Positions 17,678-27,065 are shown, numbered from the stretch's first letter. The stretch is 49,356 nucleotides of DNA from an uncultured Mycoplasmatota bacterium (GCA_946402735.1 CAMIXH010000004.1:1-49356); one strand, 5' to 3'. Numbers and translations: made by a program. The notes: generated from the sequence alone by a model not told the origin.

Positions 17678-18673
17678 TTACATAAATAATTTCATTGTTC
17701 TAATCATTTGAGCAGTATAACCAACTTCATTATCATACCAAGCAACTACTTTAACAAGTTGTTTTCCATCTGCTTCAACAACGCTTGTTAAAAGTCCATC
17801 TACTAAAGCTCCGCATTCTTCTCCTATGATATCTGAACTAACAATTGGATCTTCAGTAAATTTAATAGTTTTACTTTGATGTGATTTGAACATATTATTA
17901 ATTGCTTCTTTAGTAGCAGGTTTTTCAAGTTCAAGTGTTACATCAACAACACTACCATCTCCTACTGGAACTCTAAATGCAACTCCATCCATTTTTCCAT
18001 TTAAATGTGGAACAACTTTACCTATTTGAGATGCAGCTCCTGTAGTAGTTGGAATAATATTTAATGATGCAGCACGACCACGTCTAGCCATAATTCCTTT
18101 CTTATGAGGAATATCTAGAGTTTCTTGGTCATTAGTCATAGCATGTACTGTAGTCATAAATCCTTTAACTACACCAAACTTATCATCTATTAGTTTAACA
18201 ACTGGTGCTAAACAGTTAGTAGTACAACTTGCTGCACTAATTACTTTATCTTTTTTATTTAATGTATCATGGTTTACTCCATATACTATTGTTTTAGCAT
18301 CATCTTTAGCTGGAGCACTAATAATTACATGTTTAGCTCCTGCATCAAGGTGTGCTTGGCACTTTTCAACTGAAGTAAATACACCAGTACATTCAAGTAC
18401 AACATCTACTCCTAATTTCTTCCATGGTAATTTTGATGGATCTGGTTCAGCAAATACTTTGATTCCTTTGTTTTTAACAAACATTTCATCATCATCAAAA
18501 CTTACTTTATAATTAACTGTTCTATGAACTGAATCATATTTATAAAGATAAGCAAGTTGATGTGGATCAGTTAAATCATTTATTGCTACTACCTCTATAT
18601 CTTTATCATCTTGTAATAATCTTAAAGCAGTTCTACCTATTCTACCAAAACCGTTAATTGCTATTTTTAACAT
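17678..18673 (-). CDS. gap: Glyceraldehyde-3-phosphate dehydrogenase
   Basis: This NAD-dependent glycolytic enzyme makes 1,3-bisphosphoglycerate. The N-terminal AINGFGRIGRTALRLL is the dinucleotide-binding motif, ISAASCTTNCLAPVVKLI contains the catalytic Cys, and VAWYDNEVGYTAQMIRT closes the protein. Length (331 residues) is normal. A strong AGGAGG precedes the ATG. It follows the TGS-nucleoside kinase gene by only 14 bases, so both probably share the promoter at 20363-20391. Confidence 0.97.
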   Translation of the reverse strand: MLKIAINGFGRIGRTALRLLQDDKDIEVVAINDLTDPHQLAYLYKYDSVHRTVNYKVSFDDDEMFVKNKGIKVFAEPDPSKLPWKKLGVDVVLECTGVFTSVEKCQAHLDAGAKHVIISAPAKDDAKTIVYGVNHDTLNKKDKVISAASCTTNCLAPVVKLIDDKFGVVKGFMTTVHAMTNDQETLDIPHKKGIMARRGRAASLNIIPTTTGAASQIGKVVPHLNGKMDGVAFRVPVGDGSVVDVTLELEKPATKEAINNMFKSHQSKTIKFTEDPIVSSDIIGEECGALVDGLLTSVVEADGKQLVKVVAWYDNEVGYTAQMIRTMKLFM

Positions 18674-18687
18674 ATTCTTTTTTCCTC

Positions 18688-20340
18688 CTATTCAAAATAA
18701 CTATTACCTATAAATTCTCTAAGTACACTGTTTTGTGGTACTAATTCACTTGGAATATTAATAAAGCATTTCATGAATTTTAATATTCTTATTGCTTCTT
18801 CATAGAACTCAGAATCTCTACTAATTGAATATAGTAAAGGTACTGCATATGTTCTTAAAACTCCTACCTCATATGCAAGAGAAGTATTAATAACTATATC
18901 AGCTTCTCTTTGATATGGATAAATATATGTTTCTTCACTATGTCTCATACCCATCCAACTAGTTAAAGTTTGTTCCGCTGAATAACCTCTATGATTATAA
19001 TCTCTAACCATACGTCTAATTAATCTTAAATCTGTTGTTTTAATATGATTATGTCTATCTAATGCTATTGGCATAAATGGACTAATATATAATTTTAATT
19101 TATTCTTTTCGCTAATTGCAGAACTCATTCTTTCACTAATAGCGTGTAATCCTTCAACAACCAATATTTGATTCTTTTTCATAGTTATTGGTTTTCTCTT
19201 GAATTCTTTTTTACCAGTTATAAAGTTAAATGTTGGAATTACTACTTCTTTTCCATCAAGTAAATCTCTTACTTGTTGATTAAATAATTCAGTATCTATT
19301 GCATCTATTATTTCAAATTCATAACTTCCATCTGGTTTTCTAGGACTATTTTCTCTTTCTACAAAGTAGTCATCTGTAGATAATACTAATGTCTCAAGAC
19401 CAAATGTATTTAAAGAAAGAGCTAATTTCTTAGATGTAGTTGTTTTACCACTAGATGATGGCCCAGAAATAAATACTGCTCTTATTTCTCTATTCTTATC
19501 AAGCATATTAGCAATTTCACCTAAGTTTTCATCATATAATATTTCATTTATTTGAATAAAATCAGCTATTTTAGATTCAACTATTAATTTATTCAAGTCT
19601 CCAGCATATTTTACACCAAGACCTTTTAATCTATCTTCATAGTTTTGGAATGCCTGTAATACTTTAGGTGCTGGATTATACTTTGGAACAACTCCATCAA
19701 TTGGATATGATAAAACAATTCCATTTGGTTTTAATATTTTTAAATCATATAATTTTAATACTCCTGTTGATGCTGGCAATATATCATAGAAATAATTATA
19801 TTCACCATCTAACTCATACATAGTAACAGCATCATTAGTCATATATGTATAATTTAATACTTTTTCATATTCATTATTACCTGATACATATTCAATAATG
19901 TCATCCTTAGAAACATTAATAGCATTAATAGTCATATCAGCTTTAATGATTTGATTCATTCTCTTCTTTATTTTTTCAATAAGACTCTTCTCTACTTTAT
20001 CCATTCCATCAATAGTAGTGTATAAACCTTTATCCAAAGAATGTTTAATGTTTACAGAAGTTTTAGATCCTAAAACATCTTTAATTGCTTTAATATACAC
20101 ATACTTTAGACCAGCTATGTATATTTTTTTACCATTTCTATCATTTACTCTAATAAAATTTACTTTTGAATTTTCAATCAACTCATAGTCAGCATGAACA
20201 GCAGCACCATTAATTCTAAGAGCAATTATATCTTCATCTTTAAGATAATTTAATAAATCTCTTACCTTAGTACCATAGTCTACTTCTATAGTTCTTCCGT
20301 CTTCAAAAGTAATTGTTAATTCATCTTCCATATCACACAT
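18688..20340 (-). CDS. Uridine kinase-like nucleoside kinase with N-terminal TGS region
   Basis: The first 60 residues form a TGS-like domain (TITFEDGRTIEVDYGTKVRDLL), followed by a region resembling the second domain of threonyl-tRNA synthetase (HSLDKGLYTTID). The C-terminal half is a P-loop phosphoribulokinase/uridine kinase domain: ISGPSSSGKTTTSKKLAL (about 290-307), LSTDDYFVERENSP and a distal ADIVINTSLAYE. The whole architecture, about 550 residues, is a known Bacillota nucleoside kinase family; the substrate is not settled. AAAGGG lies five bases before the ATG at 20340; an ATG at 20331 is a less likely alternative. Confidence 0.85.
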   Translation of the reverse strand: MCDMEDELTITFEDGRTIEVDYGTKVRDLLNYLKDEDIIALRINGAAVHADYELIENSKVNFIRVNDRNGKKIYIAGLKYVYIKAIKDVLGSKTSVNIKHSLDKGLYTTIDGMDKVEKSLIEKIKKRMNQIIKADMTINAINVSKDDIIEYVSGNNEYEKVLNYTYMTNDAVTMYELDGEYNYFYDILPASTGVLKLYDLKILKPNGIVLSYPIDGVVPKYNPAPKVLQAFQNYEDRLKGLGVKYAGDLNKLIVESKIADFIQINEILYDENLGEIANMLDKNREIRAVFISGPSSSGKTTTSKKLALSLNTFGLETLVLSTDDYFVERENSPRKPDGSYEFEIIDAIDTELFNQQVRDLLDGKEVVIPTFNFITGKKEFKRKPITMKKNQILVVEGLHAISERMSSAISEKNKLKLYISPFMPIALDRHNHIKTTDLRLIRRMVRDYNHRGYSAEQTLTSWMGMRHSEETYIYPYQREADIVINTSLAYEVGVLRTYAVPLLYSISRDSEFYEEAIRILKFMKCFINIPSELVPQNSVLREFIGNSYFE

Positions 20341-20362
20341 CCAATCCCTTTAATCTATTATT

Positions 20363-20391
20363 ATTATATCAACAATCATTTCATTTGTGAA
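20363..20391 (-). promoter_or_regulatory. Promoter of the nucleoside kinase-gap operon
   Basis: On the minus strand TTCACA (20386-20391) lies 17 bases from an extended -10, TGATATAAT (TATAAT at 20363-20368). The -35 is weak but the -10 is strong. Confidence 0.6.
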
Positions 20392-20404
20392 TAATTTACA
20401 TAAT

Positions 20405-20432
20405 TAAAAAAGCTTACTTTACAAGTAAACTT
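20405..20432 (-). terminator. Terminator after whiA and the lipoprotein gene
   Basis: On the minus strand GTTTACTT pairs with AAGTAAGC (one G-T pair) across a three-base loop and is followed by six Ts. It starts directly after the lipoprotein stop. Confidence 0.85.
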
Positions 20433-21131
20433 TTATAATTCTGTACTAACTTCATTAACTTCAAAATATACTTTATCAAAAGGTATCTTTGTAGTTATAG
20501 TTTTAATTGGATAACTAACACTAATATTATCTGTTTTATAAGGTATTAAATTATATGATATTACCTCTTTAACAGCCACTAATTTATTATTGTTATAGAA
20601 TAATAACCATCCGTATACAGTAGTGGTTCTAGTACCAGTATTGCTTAAGCTAACTATTATCTCTTTTCCATTATCTTTAAAGTCAGACTTAATACCATGT
20701 TTAATATTACCATATTCTTCAAGTTCATCCTTAAGAACAGTCATATTATAAGAATAAGATTCAAAAGACTTTTCTTCTAAATCTTGAATTGCTACTACAT
20801 AAGCACTATCCTTTGCTCCTACTCTTACATATACTTCTTTATTATATAGTTTTTGTTTATTCTTATCATATACTTCAAATGAATAATTCAAATATACTGG
20901 TTTAGTATTATTATTTTGTACCTTTAATACTATAGTTCTATCATTAAACTCCCCATTAAATAATGCAAGTTCATTTGTAACAATATTCTTTGATAAATCA
21001 GTTTGATTATTATCTATTGGTGGTTGTGCTGGATCATTATTAGGATCCTCTTCTACTGGTTTATCCTTACAACCACATATCATTAACAAACATATTAATA
21101 TTACACTAAATAATTTAATTATCTTCTTCAT
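20433..21131 (-). CDS. Putative lipoprotein of unknown function
   Basis: The N-terminus is a lipoprotein signal: MKKIIKLFSVILICLLMICGCK, with Gly-Cys at the likely processing site. An acidic, Asp/Pro/Asn-rich spacer follows (about residues 25-45). The rest is a beta-rich region of two related parts, each with an Asn-rich strand near its start (ALFNGEFNDRTIVLKVQNNN and KDNGKEIIVSLSNTGT), perhaps two Ig-like folds. I recognise no enzyme motif. The start at 21131 follows AAAGGG and lies 17 bases inside whiA; the in-frame ATG at 21146 has no binding site. It is co-transcribed with whiA. Confidence 0.75.
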   Translation of the reverse strand: MKKIIKLFSVILICLLMICGCKDKPVEEDPNNDPAQPPIDNNQTDLSKNIVTNELALFNGEFNDRTIVLKVQNNNTKPVYLNYSFEVYDKNKQKLYNKEVYVRVGAKDSAYVVAIQDLEEKSFESYSYNMTVLKDELEEYGNIKHGIKSDFKDNGKEIIVSLSNTGTRTTTVYGWLLFYNNNKLVAVKEVISYNLIPYKTDNISVSYPIKTITTKIPFDKVYFEVNEVSTEL

Positions 21132-22059
21132 TTTTATCCCTTTCATATTCCATTATCATTTCTTTTATCTTTCTAAATCTATGATTAATACCACTCTTAG
21201 TTATTGGTATTTCTGTTTCACTACTAATGATTTCAGCTAGTTCTGCCATAGAACTTTCTGGATATTTTTCTTTATATATACATATATTTCTTATTCTATC
21301 ATCAAGTAAATCAAAATCTCTTATTTCTTTTAATTTACTTATTAATTCTAATTGTTCCTTTGATGCATTAATGCTTTTATCAACATTAGCTTGTTCGCAA
21401 TTATTAAGTCTATTAGTCATATTCTTATGATCTCTATATATTCTTATATCTTCATAATAGAATAACGATGTAGTAGCATTAAGCATTTTAATAAAGTCAC
21501 TAATCTTTTCAGACTCTTTTATATATACCATATAGTTTTTATCTCTTTTAATAACCTTACTATTAAAATAGAATTCATTTAATAAATCATTAACAAATAC
21601 AGCTGTATCATAATTAGAAATAACAAACTCAGCATGATATCTACTAGTCTTAGGATCATTAATACTTCCGCACATCTCAAATATACCTCTTAGATATGCT
21701 TGTTTATCCTTTGTATCATCAACTAAATATTCACTTGGAACATATAATCTTTTATGATCCTTTGTTATTGATAAATCTTCAAGTATTAAATCAACCTTAT
21801 CATTAATACTCATAAGTACTAGTTTATTTTTTCTTAAAGAATTTACTTCACTAGTATCCATCTCTATATCAACATGGTATATCTCTTTTATTAGTTTATA
21901 TATTCTTCTAGCAATACTAATATTTTCAGTATATATTTCAAATCTATTATCAAGTATTCTAACACCAATATTTAGTATAGCTGATAGTTCTGACATCTTT
22001 TCAGAATCACCATATTCTATATTACTAATTTCATTTTTAATATTCGATGTGAATGACAT
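21115..22059 (-). CDS. whiA: WhiA-type DNA-binding regulator
   Basis: WhiA joins a LAGLIDADG homing-endonuclease-like domain to a C-terminal helix-turn-helix. It affects cell division and chromosome segregation in Bacillus and sporulation in Streptomyces. The N-terminal MSFTSNIKNEISN, the central AYLRGIFEMCGSINDPK, and the C-terminal SMAELAEIISSETEIPITKSGINHRFRKIKE are characteristic. With the start at 22059 the protein has 314 residues, normal for the family. That ATG matches the family N-terminus and has GGTGAT upstream, unlike the in-frame ATG at 22104. The usual yvcK and rapZ partners are not adjacent. Confidence 0.93.
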   Translation of the reverse strand: MSFTSNIKNEISNIEYGDSEKMSELSAILNIGVRILDNRFEIYTENISIARRIYKLIKEIYHVDIEMDTSEVNSLRKNKLVLMSINDKVDLILEDLSITKDHKRLYVPSEYLVDDTKDKQAYLRGIFEMCGSINDPKTSRYHAEFVISNYDTAVFVNDLLNEFYFNSKVIKRDKNYMVYIKESEKISDFIKMLNATTSLFYYEDIRIYRDHKNMTNRLNNCEQANVDKSINASKEQLELISKLKEIRDFDLLDDRIRNICIYKEKYPESSMAELAEIISSETEIPITKSGINHRFRKIKEMIMEYERDKNEEDN

Positions 22060-22074
22060 AAAATCACCACTTTC

Positions 22075-22080
22075 ATTATA
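22075..22080 (-). promoter_or_regulatory. -10 box upstream of whiA
   Basis: TATAAT on the minus strand lies 15 bases before the whiA ATG; no convincing -35 is seen, in part because the preceding terminator occupies the space. Confidence 0.4.
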
Positions 22081-22092
22081 TACTATTATTCT

Positions 22093-22118
22093 AAAAAAAA
22101 CCACTTCAATAGAAGTGA
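22093..22118 (-). terminator. Terminator of the YitT-FtsEX-M23 operon
   Basis: On the minus strand CACTTC and GAAGTG pair across a four-base loop, followed by G and eight Ts, just after the M23 gene stop. Confidence 0.88.
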
Positions 22119-22123
22119 TTTTA

Positions 22124-23284
22124 TTACCATCTTGATGTAAATCTGTTTCCTAATGCAGGGAAACTAACATAGTTTCTAGGATTGTAGTATGTACTACCCT
22201 CCCATCCTTTCATAATACCAAAGTGTAAATGTGCTCCTGTTGAGCAGTGTTCATAACTTTCATTACCACCTACTGTTCCAACTACTGTATTAGCTGTTAC
22301 TATTTGTCCGACTTTTACATTAATTGAATGTAAGTGCATATAAAGAGTTCTTAATTTCTTACCATCAATTGTATGTTGAATATAAACTATATTTCCACCA
22401 CAATATGCTTTTTTAACAATCTTATTAACTTTACCAGCTGCTGAGGCATATACTTTAGTACCAACAGCATTTCCACCAATATCTACTCCATTATGCATTC
22501 TCCATTTACCATTACCCCATGGATCATACATACCATAGTTACTAGTCATACGACCGCTCTTTAATGGTCTTACAAGTTCACCTGCTGGTGGAACATCTAC
22601 ACATTCTGTAATTTCTAAATTTTCATTACATTTATTTCTTTTATAAACTTTTTCATATTCAGCAATTTCTACTTTTCTTGCCCTAATATCTGCTTTAATA
22701 TCTTTTTGATCAGAAGCAAGATCGCTCATATCAAGACCATATTTTCTTAATACTTTCTCTAAACTTTCAATTGCTTTTTCAGATGAGTTAATTTCTTCTT
22801 TTAATTGTACTTGAAGAACTTTATTATTCTCAATCTTTTCATACATATCATTTATTAAATCATTATTATATTGTGTTAATTGTTCAACAACAGCACTTCT
22901 ATATATGAAATCACTAAATGTTTTAGCTTCAAATACATATTCTAAATAAAGATTTTCTCCATTAGATATTTGTAAGAATGAAAGAAGATTATCAATTTCT
23001 CCTCTCTTTTCTTTTATATCACTTTCTAATTGTCTAATTTTCTTTCTTGATTCGGTTACTTTGTTTTCCTTTCTATTAATTTCTGATGCGAGATTTGCTA
23101 TTTCACTTTCAGCAGCATCAATCTTCTTTTGTTTTGCTTTTTGTTCTGCTATTAATTGAGCTTGTCTAGCTTCATCCCTTTTTAGTTCATCTCTTAATTG
23201 CTTTAATGATTTAGCTTCAGCAGTATAGATCATTAAGAAGAAACAAAGTACGAATAAAAATATTTTACTAAGCTTCTTCATCAT
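22124..23284 (-). CDS. Coiled-coil M23 peptidase, FtsEX partner (EnvC/PcsB-like)
   Basis: A signal peptide (to about residue 25) leads into a long coiled coil rich in Lys, Glu and Ala (about 27-225) with a hinge, and then an M23/LytM domain: HNGVDIGG supplies the metal-binding His and Asp, TLYMHLHS a further His, and HCSTGAHLHFG the HLHFG motif. All zinc ligands are present, so it should be an active endopeptidase that cuts peptidoglycan cross-bridges. Its ATG overlaps the ftsX stop by four bases. FtsEX regulates such hydrolases through the coiled coil in many bacteria, so this is the likely effector here. Confidence 0.92.
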   Translation of the reverse strand: MMKKLSKIFLFVLCFFLMIYTAEAKSLKQLRDELKRDEARQAQLIAEQKAKQKKIDAAESEIANLASEINRKENKVTESRKKIRQLESDIKEKRGEIDNLLSFLQISNGENLYLEYVFEAKTFSDFIYRSAVVEQLTQYNNDLINDMYEKIENNKVLQVQLKEEINSSEKAIESLEKVLRKYGLDMSDLASDQKDIKADIRARKVEIAEYEKVYKRNKCNENLEITECVDVPPAGELVRPLKSGRMTSNYGMYDPWGNGKWRMHNGVDIGGNAVGTKVYASAAGKVNKIVKKAYCGGNIVYIQHTIDGKKLRTLYMHLHSINVKVGQIVTANTVVGTVGGNESYEHCSTGAHLHFGIMKGWEGSTYYNPRNYVSFPALGNRFTSRW

Positions 23285-24180
23285 ACTTTCAAATACTTCC
23301 TTACTGCTCTAAAACTACCTAGAGCTCCAACTACTACTCCAATAACTACAAGAGCTACCATAACCATATAGTTTATAGCTTTTGGATCAATTAATCTAAT
23401 TATTTCAGTAAATAGTTTTCCACCAAGTCTTTCATATAAATAACTATATCCAAAACAACATATAGCAATTGGTATTATTGAACCTAAGAATCCAATAATA
23501 ATTCCTTCAAAGAAGAATGGTTGTCTAATAAATGCATTACTAGCTCCAACTAATCTTCTAATTTCAATTTCTCTCTTTCTTGATTGAATAGTTATTTTAA
23601 TAGTATTACTAATTAAGAATGCAGTTACTATTACTAATGCAACAACTGCTATATAAGTAATCTTTTTAACTAAATCAAATATTTTAACTAACTCTTCTAC
23701 AGAACCCTCTCCATATTTAACAAGAGTTATTTTTTCAATTGTTTGAATTTCATTAGCAGTGTCCCCAATACGATTAATATCTTCTACTTTAATTAAGAAT
23801 GAATCTTGAAGTGGATTATTACTTTCTGTATATTCAGAAAGTATTGTATTAAATATCTCACTTTCTTTTTGCATACTCTTCTTAACATCTTCTTTAGAAT
23901 TAAATGTTATTTTTTTGATATTATCCAATGATTCAATTTTTTCTTTAATTGCATCTATATCTTCATCACTAGCTTTTCTATCTAAGAATACAACAATAGT
24001 CATATCCTTTTCTATTTCAGCAGTAAAATTATTAACATTCAATGTTACAAATATACTAAATCCTACTAAGATTAATGTTATTGTTATACAAGTTATACTT
24101 GCTATAGATAAACTGAAGTTTCTAAATACACCTTTGAAGGATTCTAAAAAATTACTCTTTAATATTCTAAATGGTTTCAT
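23281..24180 (-). CDS. ftsX: Cell-division ABC transporter permease FtsX
   Basis: FtsX has four membrane segments and a large extracytoplasmic loop. It passes ATPase signals from FtsE to wall hydrolases. Here an N-terminal TM (about 20-45), a 130-residue extracellular domain (IVVFLDRKASDEDIDAIKEKIES), and three further TM segments match the family. The cytoplasmic RKREIEIRRLVGASNAFIRQPFFFEG is the conserved coupling region. Length is 299 residues. It overlaps ftsE by 14 bases and the M23 gene by four. Confidence 0.95.
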   Translation of the reverse strand: MKPFRILKSNFLESFKGVFRNFSLSIASITCITITLILVGFSIFVTLNVNNFTAEIEKDMTIVVFLDRKASDEDIDAIKEKIESLDNIKKITFNSKEDVKKSMQKESEIFNTILSEYTESNNPLQDSFLIKVEDINRIGDTANEIQTIEKITLVKYGEGSVEELVKIFDLVKKITYIAVVALVIVTAFLISNTIKITIQSRKREIEIRRLVGASNAFIRQPFFFEGIIIGFLGSIIPIAICCFGYSYLYERLGGKLFTEIIRLIDPKAINYMVMVALVVIGVVVGALGSFRAVRKYLKV

Positions 24181-24865
24181 TTTTATACTTTCCTTTCATT
24201 GTATCATCAACTACTAGACCTTTATCTATAACAACAACTCTCTTCTTCATCTTATTAACTATTTTTTCATCATGTGTTGCCATTATAACAGTAGTACCTA
24301 AATCATTATTGATACTTTCAATAACTCTCATAACTTCCATAGAAGTTTTTGGATCAAGGTTTCCTGTAGGTTCATCACATATTAGTACTTTAGGATTATT
24401 AACAATAGCTCTTGCTATAGATACTCTTTGTTGTTCTCCACCAGCTAACTCATCTGGAAAACTTCTAAGTTTATCTTTTAAACCAACTTGCTCTAAAGCT
24501 TCTAAAGTTCTTCTTCTAACTTCAGATTTCTTAAGACCATATATTTCAAGTGCAAAAGCAACATTTTCATATACTGTTAATTTAGGTAATAATTTATAAT
24601 CTTGAAAAACCACTCCTAGTTTTCTTCTTAATTTATAAACCTTACCATTTCTAAGTCTAGCTACGTTAATACCACCAACAAATACTTCTCCACTAGTTGG
24701 CTTTTCTTGTCTATATAGTAATTTGATTATAGTTGATTTACCACTACCTGATTCACCAATTATAAATACAAATTCACCTTTAGATATTTCTAAGTTAACA
24801 TCGCATAATGCAGAAACACCATTTTGATATCTTTTATATACATTTTTAAATTCTATTAACTGCAT
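24167..24865 (-). CDS. ftsE: Cell-division ATP-binding protein FtsE
   Basis: FtsE is the ATPase of the FtsEX complex. The Walker A GESGSGKSTIIKLL, the Q-loop VFQDYKLLPKLTVYENVAFAL, the ABC signature LAGGEQQRVSIARAI and the Walker B LICDEPTGNLDP are all in place. The signature has Ala where Ser is usual, a tolerated change. Length (232 residues) fits. GGAGG lies directly before the ATG, 11 bases after the YitT gene. Confidence 0.96.
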   Translation of the reverse strand: MQLIEFKNVYKRYQNGVSALCDVNLEISKGEFVFIIGESGSGKSTIIKLLYRQEKPTSGEVFVGGINVARLRNGKVYKLRRKLGVVFQDYKLLPKLTVYENVAFALEIYGLKKSEVRRRTLEALEQVGLKDKLRSFPDELAGGEQQRVSIARAIVNNPKVLICDEPTGNLDPKTSMEVMRVIESINNDLGTTVIMATHDEKIVNKMKKRVVVIDKGLVVDDTMKGKYKNETI

Positions 24866-24876
24866 AATACCTCCAT

Positions 24877-25788
24877 CTATTCATCTAAGCCTAATCTTTT
24901 CTTCTTAGTACCTCCAAGTACTTCATAACAATCCCCAACAACTATAAAAGCATCTGGATCTATTTCTTTGATTGCACTTCTTAAAAGTGAGTACTTATCA
25001 GTTGGAACAACACACATTAACATTTTTTGTTTCTTATGAGAAAATGCTCCATGACTTTCAAATTCAGTAACTCCACTCTCTATAACTTTTATAATAAATT
25101 CTTTAACTTCAGCTTCACAATTTGTATGAATATAAAACATCTTAGATTCACTAATACCAATCATCATCTTATCAACTAAATATGTTGAAATACAAATGAT
25201 AATGATTGAATACATAATTGATGTATAACCATATGCTAGTCCTCCACCAATTACAACAGCAATTGCTATATATCTTAAAATAACTCCAAGAGGTTTCTTA
25301 TTATATTTTTGAATTATTAAAGCAACTATACTATTTCCACCAGTATTAAATCCAGTTTTATATACAAGTGCTTCTCCAAATCCACCTACTACACCAGCAG
25401 CTAGTACATATAATAATACATTATCAAATGAGAAATTAATAAGTGCTGGTAAATCCTTAGTCAAATATACAAATAATGTATATGTTACAGCACCAACTAC
25501 GCTCATTAGAGATTTTCCTTTTCCTAAAACAAATAGCATTATAATTACTAATATAGTATTTCCTATAAATATAGTAAGTCTAGGATCTACATTAGGAAAG
25601 AAATGATTAATAACGATAGCAACTCCTCCAAGTCCACCATCAACGAAGTTATTTGGTACAGAAAACAAATTATAAGATAATGATGATATTAAACATCCCA
25701 CTACAAATAGAAATGCTTTTTTCATAGCATCCTTTTGTAATACCACACCAGTTATCTTCTTTGTATCTTTCTTTCTGAATAACCTCAT
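24877..25788 (-). CDS. YitT family membrane protein (DUF161 with DUF2179)
   Basis: Five or six membrane segments fill the first 200 residues, including the duplicated Gly-rich motif NNFVDGGLGGVAIVINH and YKTGFNTGGNSIVALIIQ. A soluble C-terminal DUF2179 domain follows (about 205-300: MFYIHTNCEAEVKEFI and KQKMLMCVVPTDKYSLL). The family is common in Bacillota; its transport role is unproven. As the first gene of the operon with ftsE, ftsX and the M23 hydrolase, it may share expression with division, but a functional link is only inferred. Confidence 0.88.
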   Translation of the reverse strand: MRLFRKKDTKKITGVVLQKDAMKKAFLFVVGCLISSLSYNLFSVPNNFVDGGLGGVAIVINHFFPNVDPRLTIFIGNTILVIIMLFVLGKGKSLMSVVGAVTYTLFVYLTKDLPALINFSFDNVLLYVLAAGVVGGFGEALVYKTGFNTGGNSIVALIIQKYNKKPLGVILRYIAIAVVIGGGLAYGYTSIMYSIIIICISTYLVDKMMIGISESKMFYIHTNCEAEVKEFIIKVIESGVTEFESHGAFSHKKQKMLMCVVPTDKYSLLRSAIKEIDPDAFIVVGDCYEVLGGTKKKRLGLDE

Positions 25789-25808
25789 TTTAATCTTCTC
25801 CAGTTTAT

Positions 25809-25817
25809 ATTATATCA
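25809..25817 (-). promoter_or_regulatory. Extended -10 promoter of the YitT-FtsEX operon
   Basis: The minus strand shows TGATATAAT (TATAAT at 25809-25814), about 20 bases before the YitT gene's ATG. The nearest -35-like word, TTGTAG, has a long spacer of 20 bases. Confidence 0.55.
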
Positions 25818-25871
25818 AACATGAAGACATATTTCTACAAGATAGACCATTAATTATTAAAAATGTAAATA

Positions 25872-25896
25872 AAAATAACTAATACTATTAGTTATC
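25872..25896 (-). terminator. Terminator of prfB
   Basis: On the minus strand AACTAATA and TATTAGTT pair with a single-base loop, followed by ATTTTTATTT; the stop codon of prfB lies in the stem. Confidence 0.72.
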
Positions 25897-26976
25897 TTTT
25901 AATTTTAAATACGCTTCTAAGAACCCTTCTATATCACCATCTAATACTTTTTCAACACTAGATGTTTCATAATTAGTTCTTGTATCTTTAACTAATGTAT
26001 ATGGACACATTACATAACTTCGGATAGCACTTCCAAAGTTAACATCCATAACATCACCTTTTAATTCTTTAACTTTATCTTTAAATTCTTGTTCTTGCAT
26101 AATATATAGTTTAGTCTTTAACATTTCCATAGCTCTTTCTTTATTTTGAAGTTGACTTCTTTCTACTTGGCAAGATACAACTATTCCAGTTGGTAAGTGA
26201 GTTATTCTAACAGCTGAATCACTAGTATTAACACTTTGACCACCTGCTCCACTTGAATGGAATACATCTATTTTTAAATCACTTTCTTTAACTTCTACAT
26301 CAATATTTTTACCTATTTCAGGAGTTACCAATACTGATGCAAATGAAGTATGACGTCTAGCATTACTATCAAAAGGACTAATTCTAACTAATCTATGAAC
26401 ACCAGTTTCACCTTTTAAATATCCAAAAGGATAATAACCTTTAACTAGTAAAACACATCCTTTAATACCAACTTCTTCACCTTCACTTTTACTAATTATT
26501 TCATATTTATAATTATTCTTTTCAAAAAATCTAGTATACATTCTAAGTATCATATTAGCCCAATCATTACTCTCCGTACCACCTGCTCCAGAGTGTATTT
26601 CTATATATGCATTGGCACTATCAAATTCACCACTCAAAAAAGTAGATAAATTTAATTCATCCAAATCATGTTCTATCTTTTCTATCTCATCGCTAATACC
26701 ATTAATATCTTCTTCACTTAAATCTAGTTCACACATCTCTTTTAATGTATTAACACTATCTAAAATACTATTATAGTTATCAACTATTTTTCTTAGATTT
26801 TTACTTTCACTAATAATACTATTAGTATCTTCTCCATTCCAAAAATTAGGATCAGACATAATATCATCTAATTCTTTTATTCTAGTATTTTTTCCTTCTA
26901 TATCTAACGCAATATTTAATGTGTTTAAAGATTCAGAAAATTCATCTAATTTTTTATTAATATCTTTTGTTTCCAT
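25888..26976 (-). CDS. prfB: Peptide chain release factor 2 without programmed frameshift
   Basis: RF2 recognises UAA and UGA. VRISPFDSNARRHTSF contains the SPF codon-recognition motif of RF2, and HSSGAGGQSVNTSDSAVR the GGQ that triggers peptide release. Its presence supports UGA as a stop in this genome. The reading frame is continuous through the site (SLNTLNIALDIEG) where most bacteria carry an in-frame TGA and a programmed frameshift, so that autoregulation is absent. The start is uncertain: ATG at 26976 lies just downstream of a strong -10 (26983-26988), which would make the mRNA almost leaderless. Upstream in-frame ATGs at 26982 and 27000 overlap the promoter. Confidence 0.95.
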   Translation of the reverse strand: METKDINKKLDEFSESLNTLNIALDIEGKNTRIKELDDIMSDPNFWNGEDTNSIISESKNLRKIVDNYNSILDSVNTLKEMCELDLSEEDINGISDEIEKIEHDLDELNLSTFLSGEFDSANAYIEIHSGAGGTESNDWANMILRMYTRFFEKNNYKYEIISKSEGEEVGIKGCVLLVKGYYPFGYLKGETGVHRLVRISPFDSNARRHTSFASVLVTPEIGKNIDVEVKESDLKIDVFHSSGAGGQSVNTSDSAVRITHLPTGIVVSCQVERSQLQNKERAMEMLKTKLYIMQEQEFKDKVKELKGDVMDVNFGSAIRSYVMCPYTLVKDTRTNYETSSVEKVLDGDIEGFLEAYLKLKDN

Positions 26977-26982
26977 AAACAT

Positions 26983-26991
26983 ATTATAACA
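26983..26991 (-). promoter_or_regulatory. Extended -10 promoter of prfB
   Basis: TGTTATAAT on the minus strand, seven bases before ATG 26976. The expected transcription start falls at or next to that ATG. Confidence 0.55.
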
Positions 26992-27011
26992 TAAAAACAT
27001 TTAAAAAATAA

Positions 27012-27042
27012 TTGTAGAGATATAATCATTATATGTTATAAT
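27012..27042 (+). promoter_or_regulatory. Promoter of the DUF4870 gene
   Basis: TTGTAG and an extended -10, TGTTATAAT (TATAAT at 27037-27042), are spaced by 19 bases. It diverges from the prfB promoter. Confidence 0.6.
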
Positions 27043-27065
27043 GTACCTAGAAGGAGGAATATATA

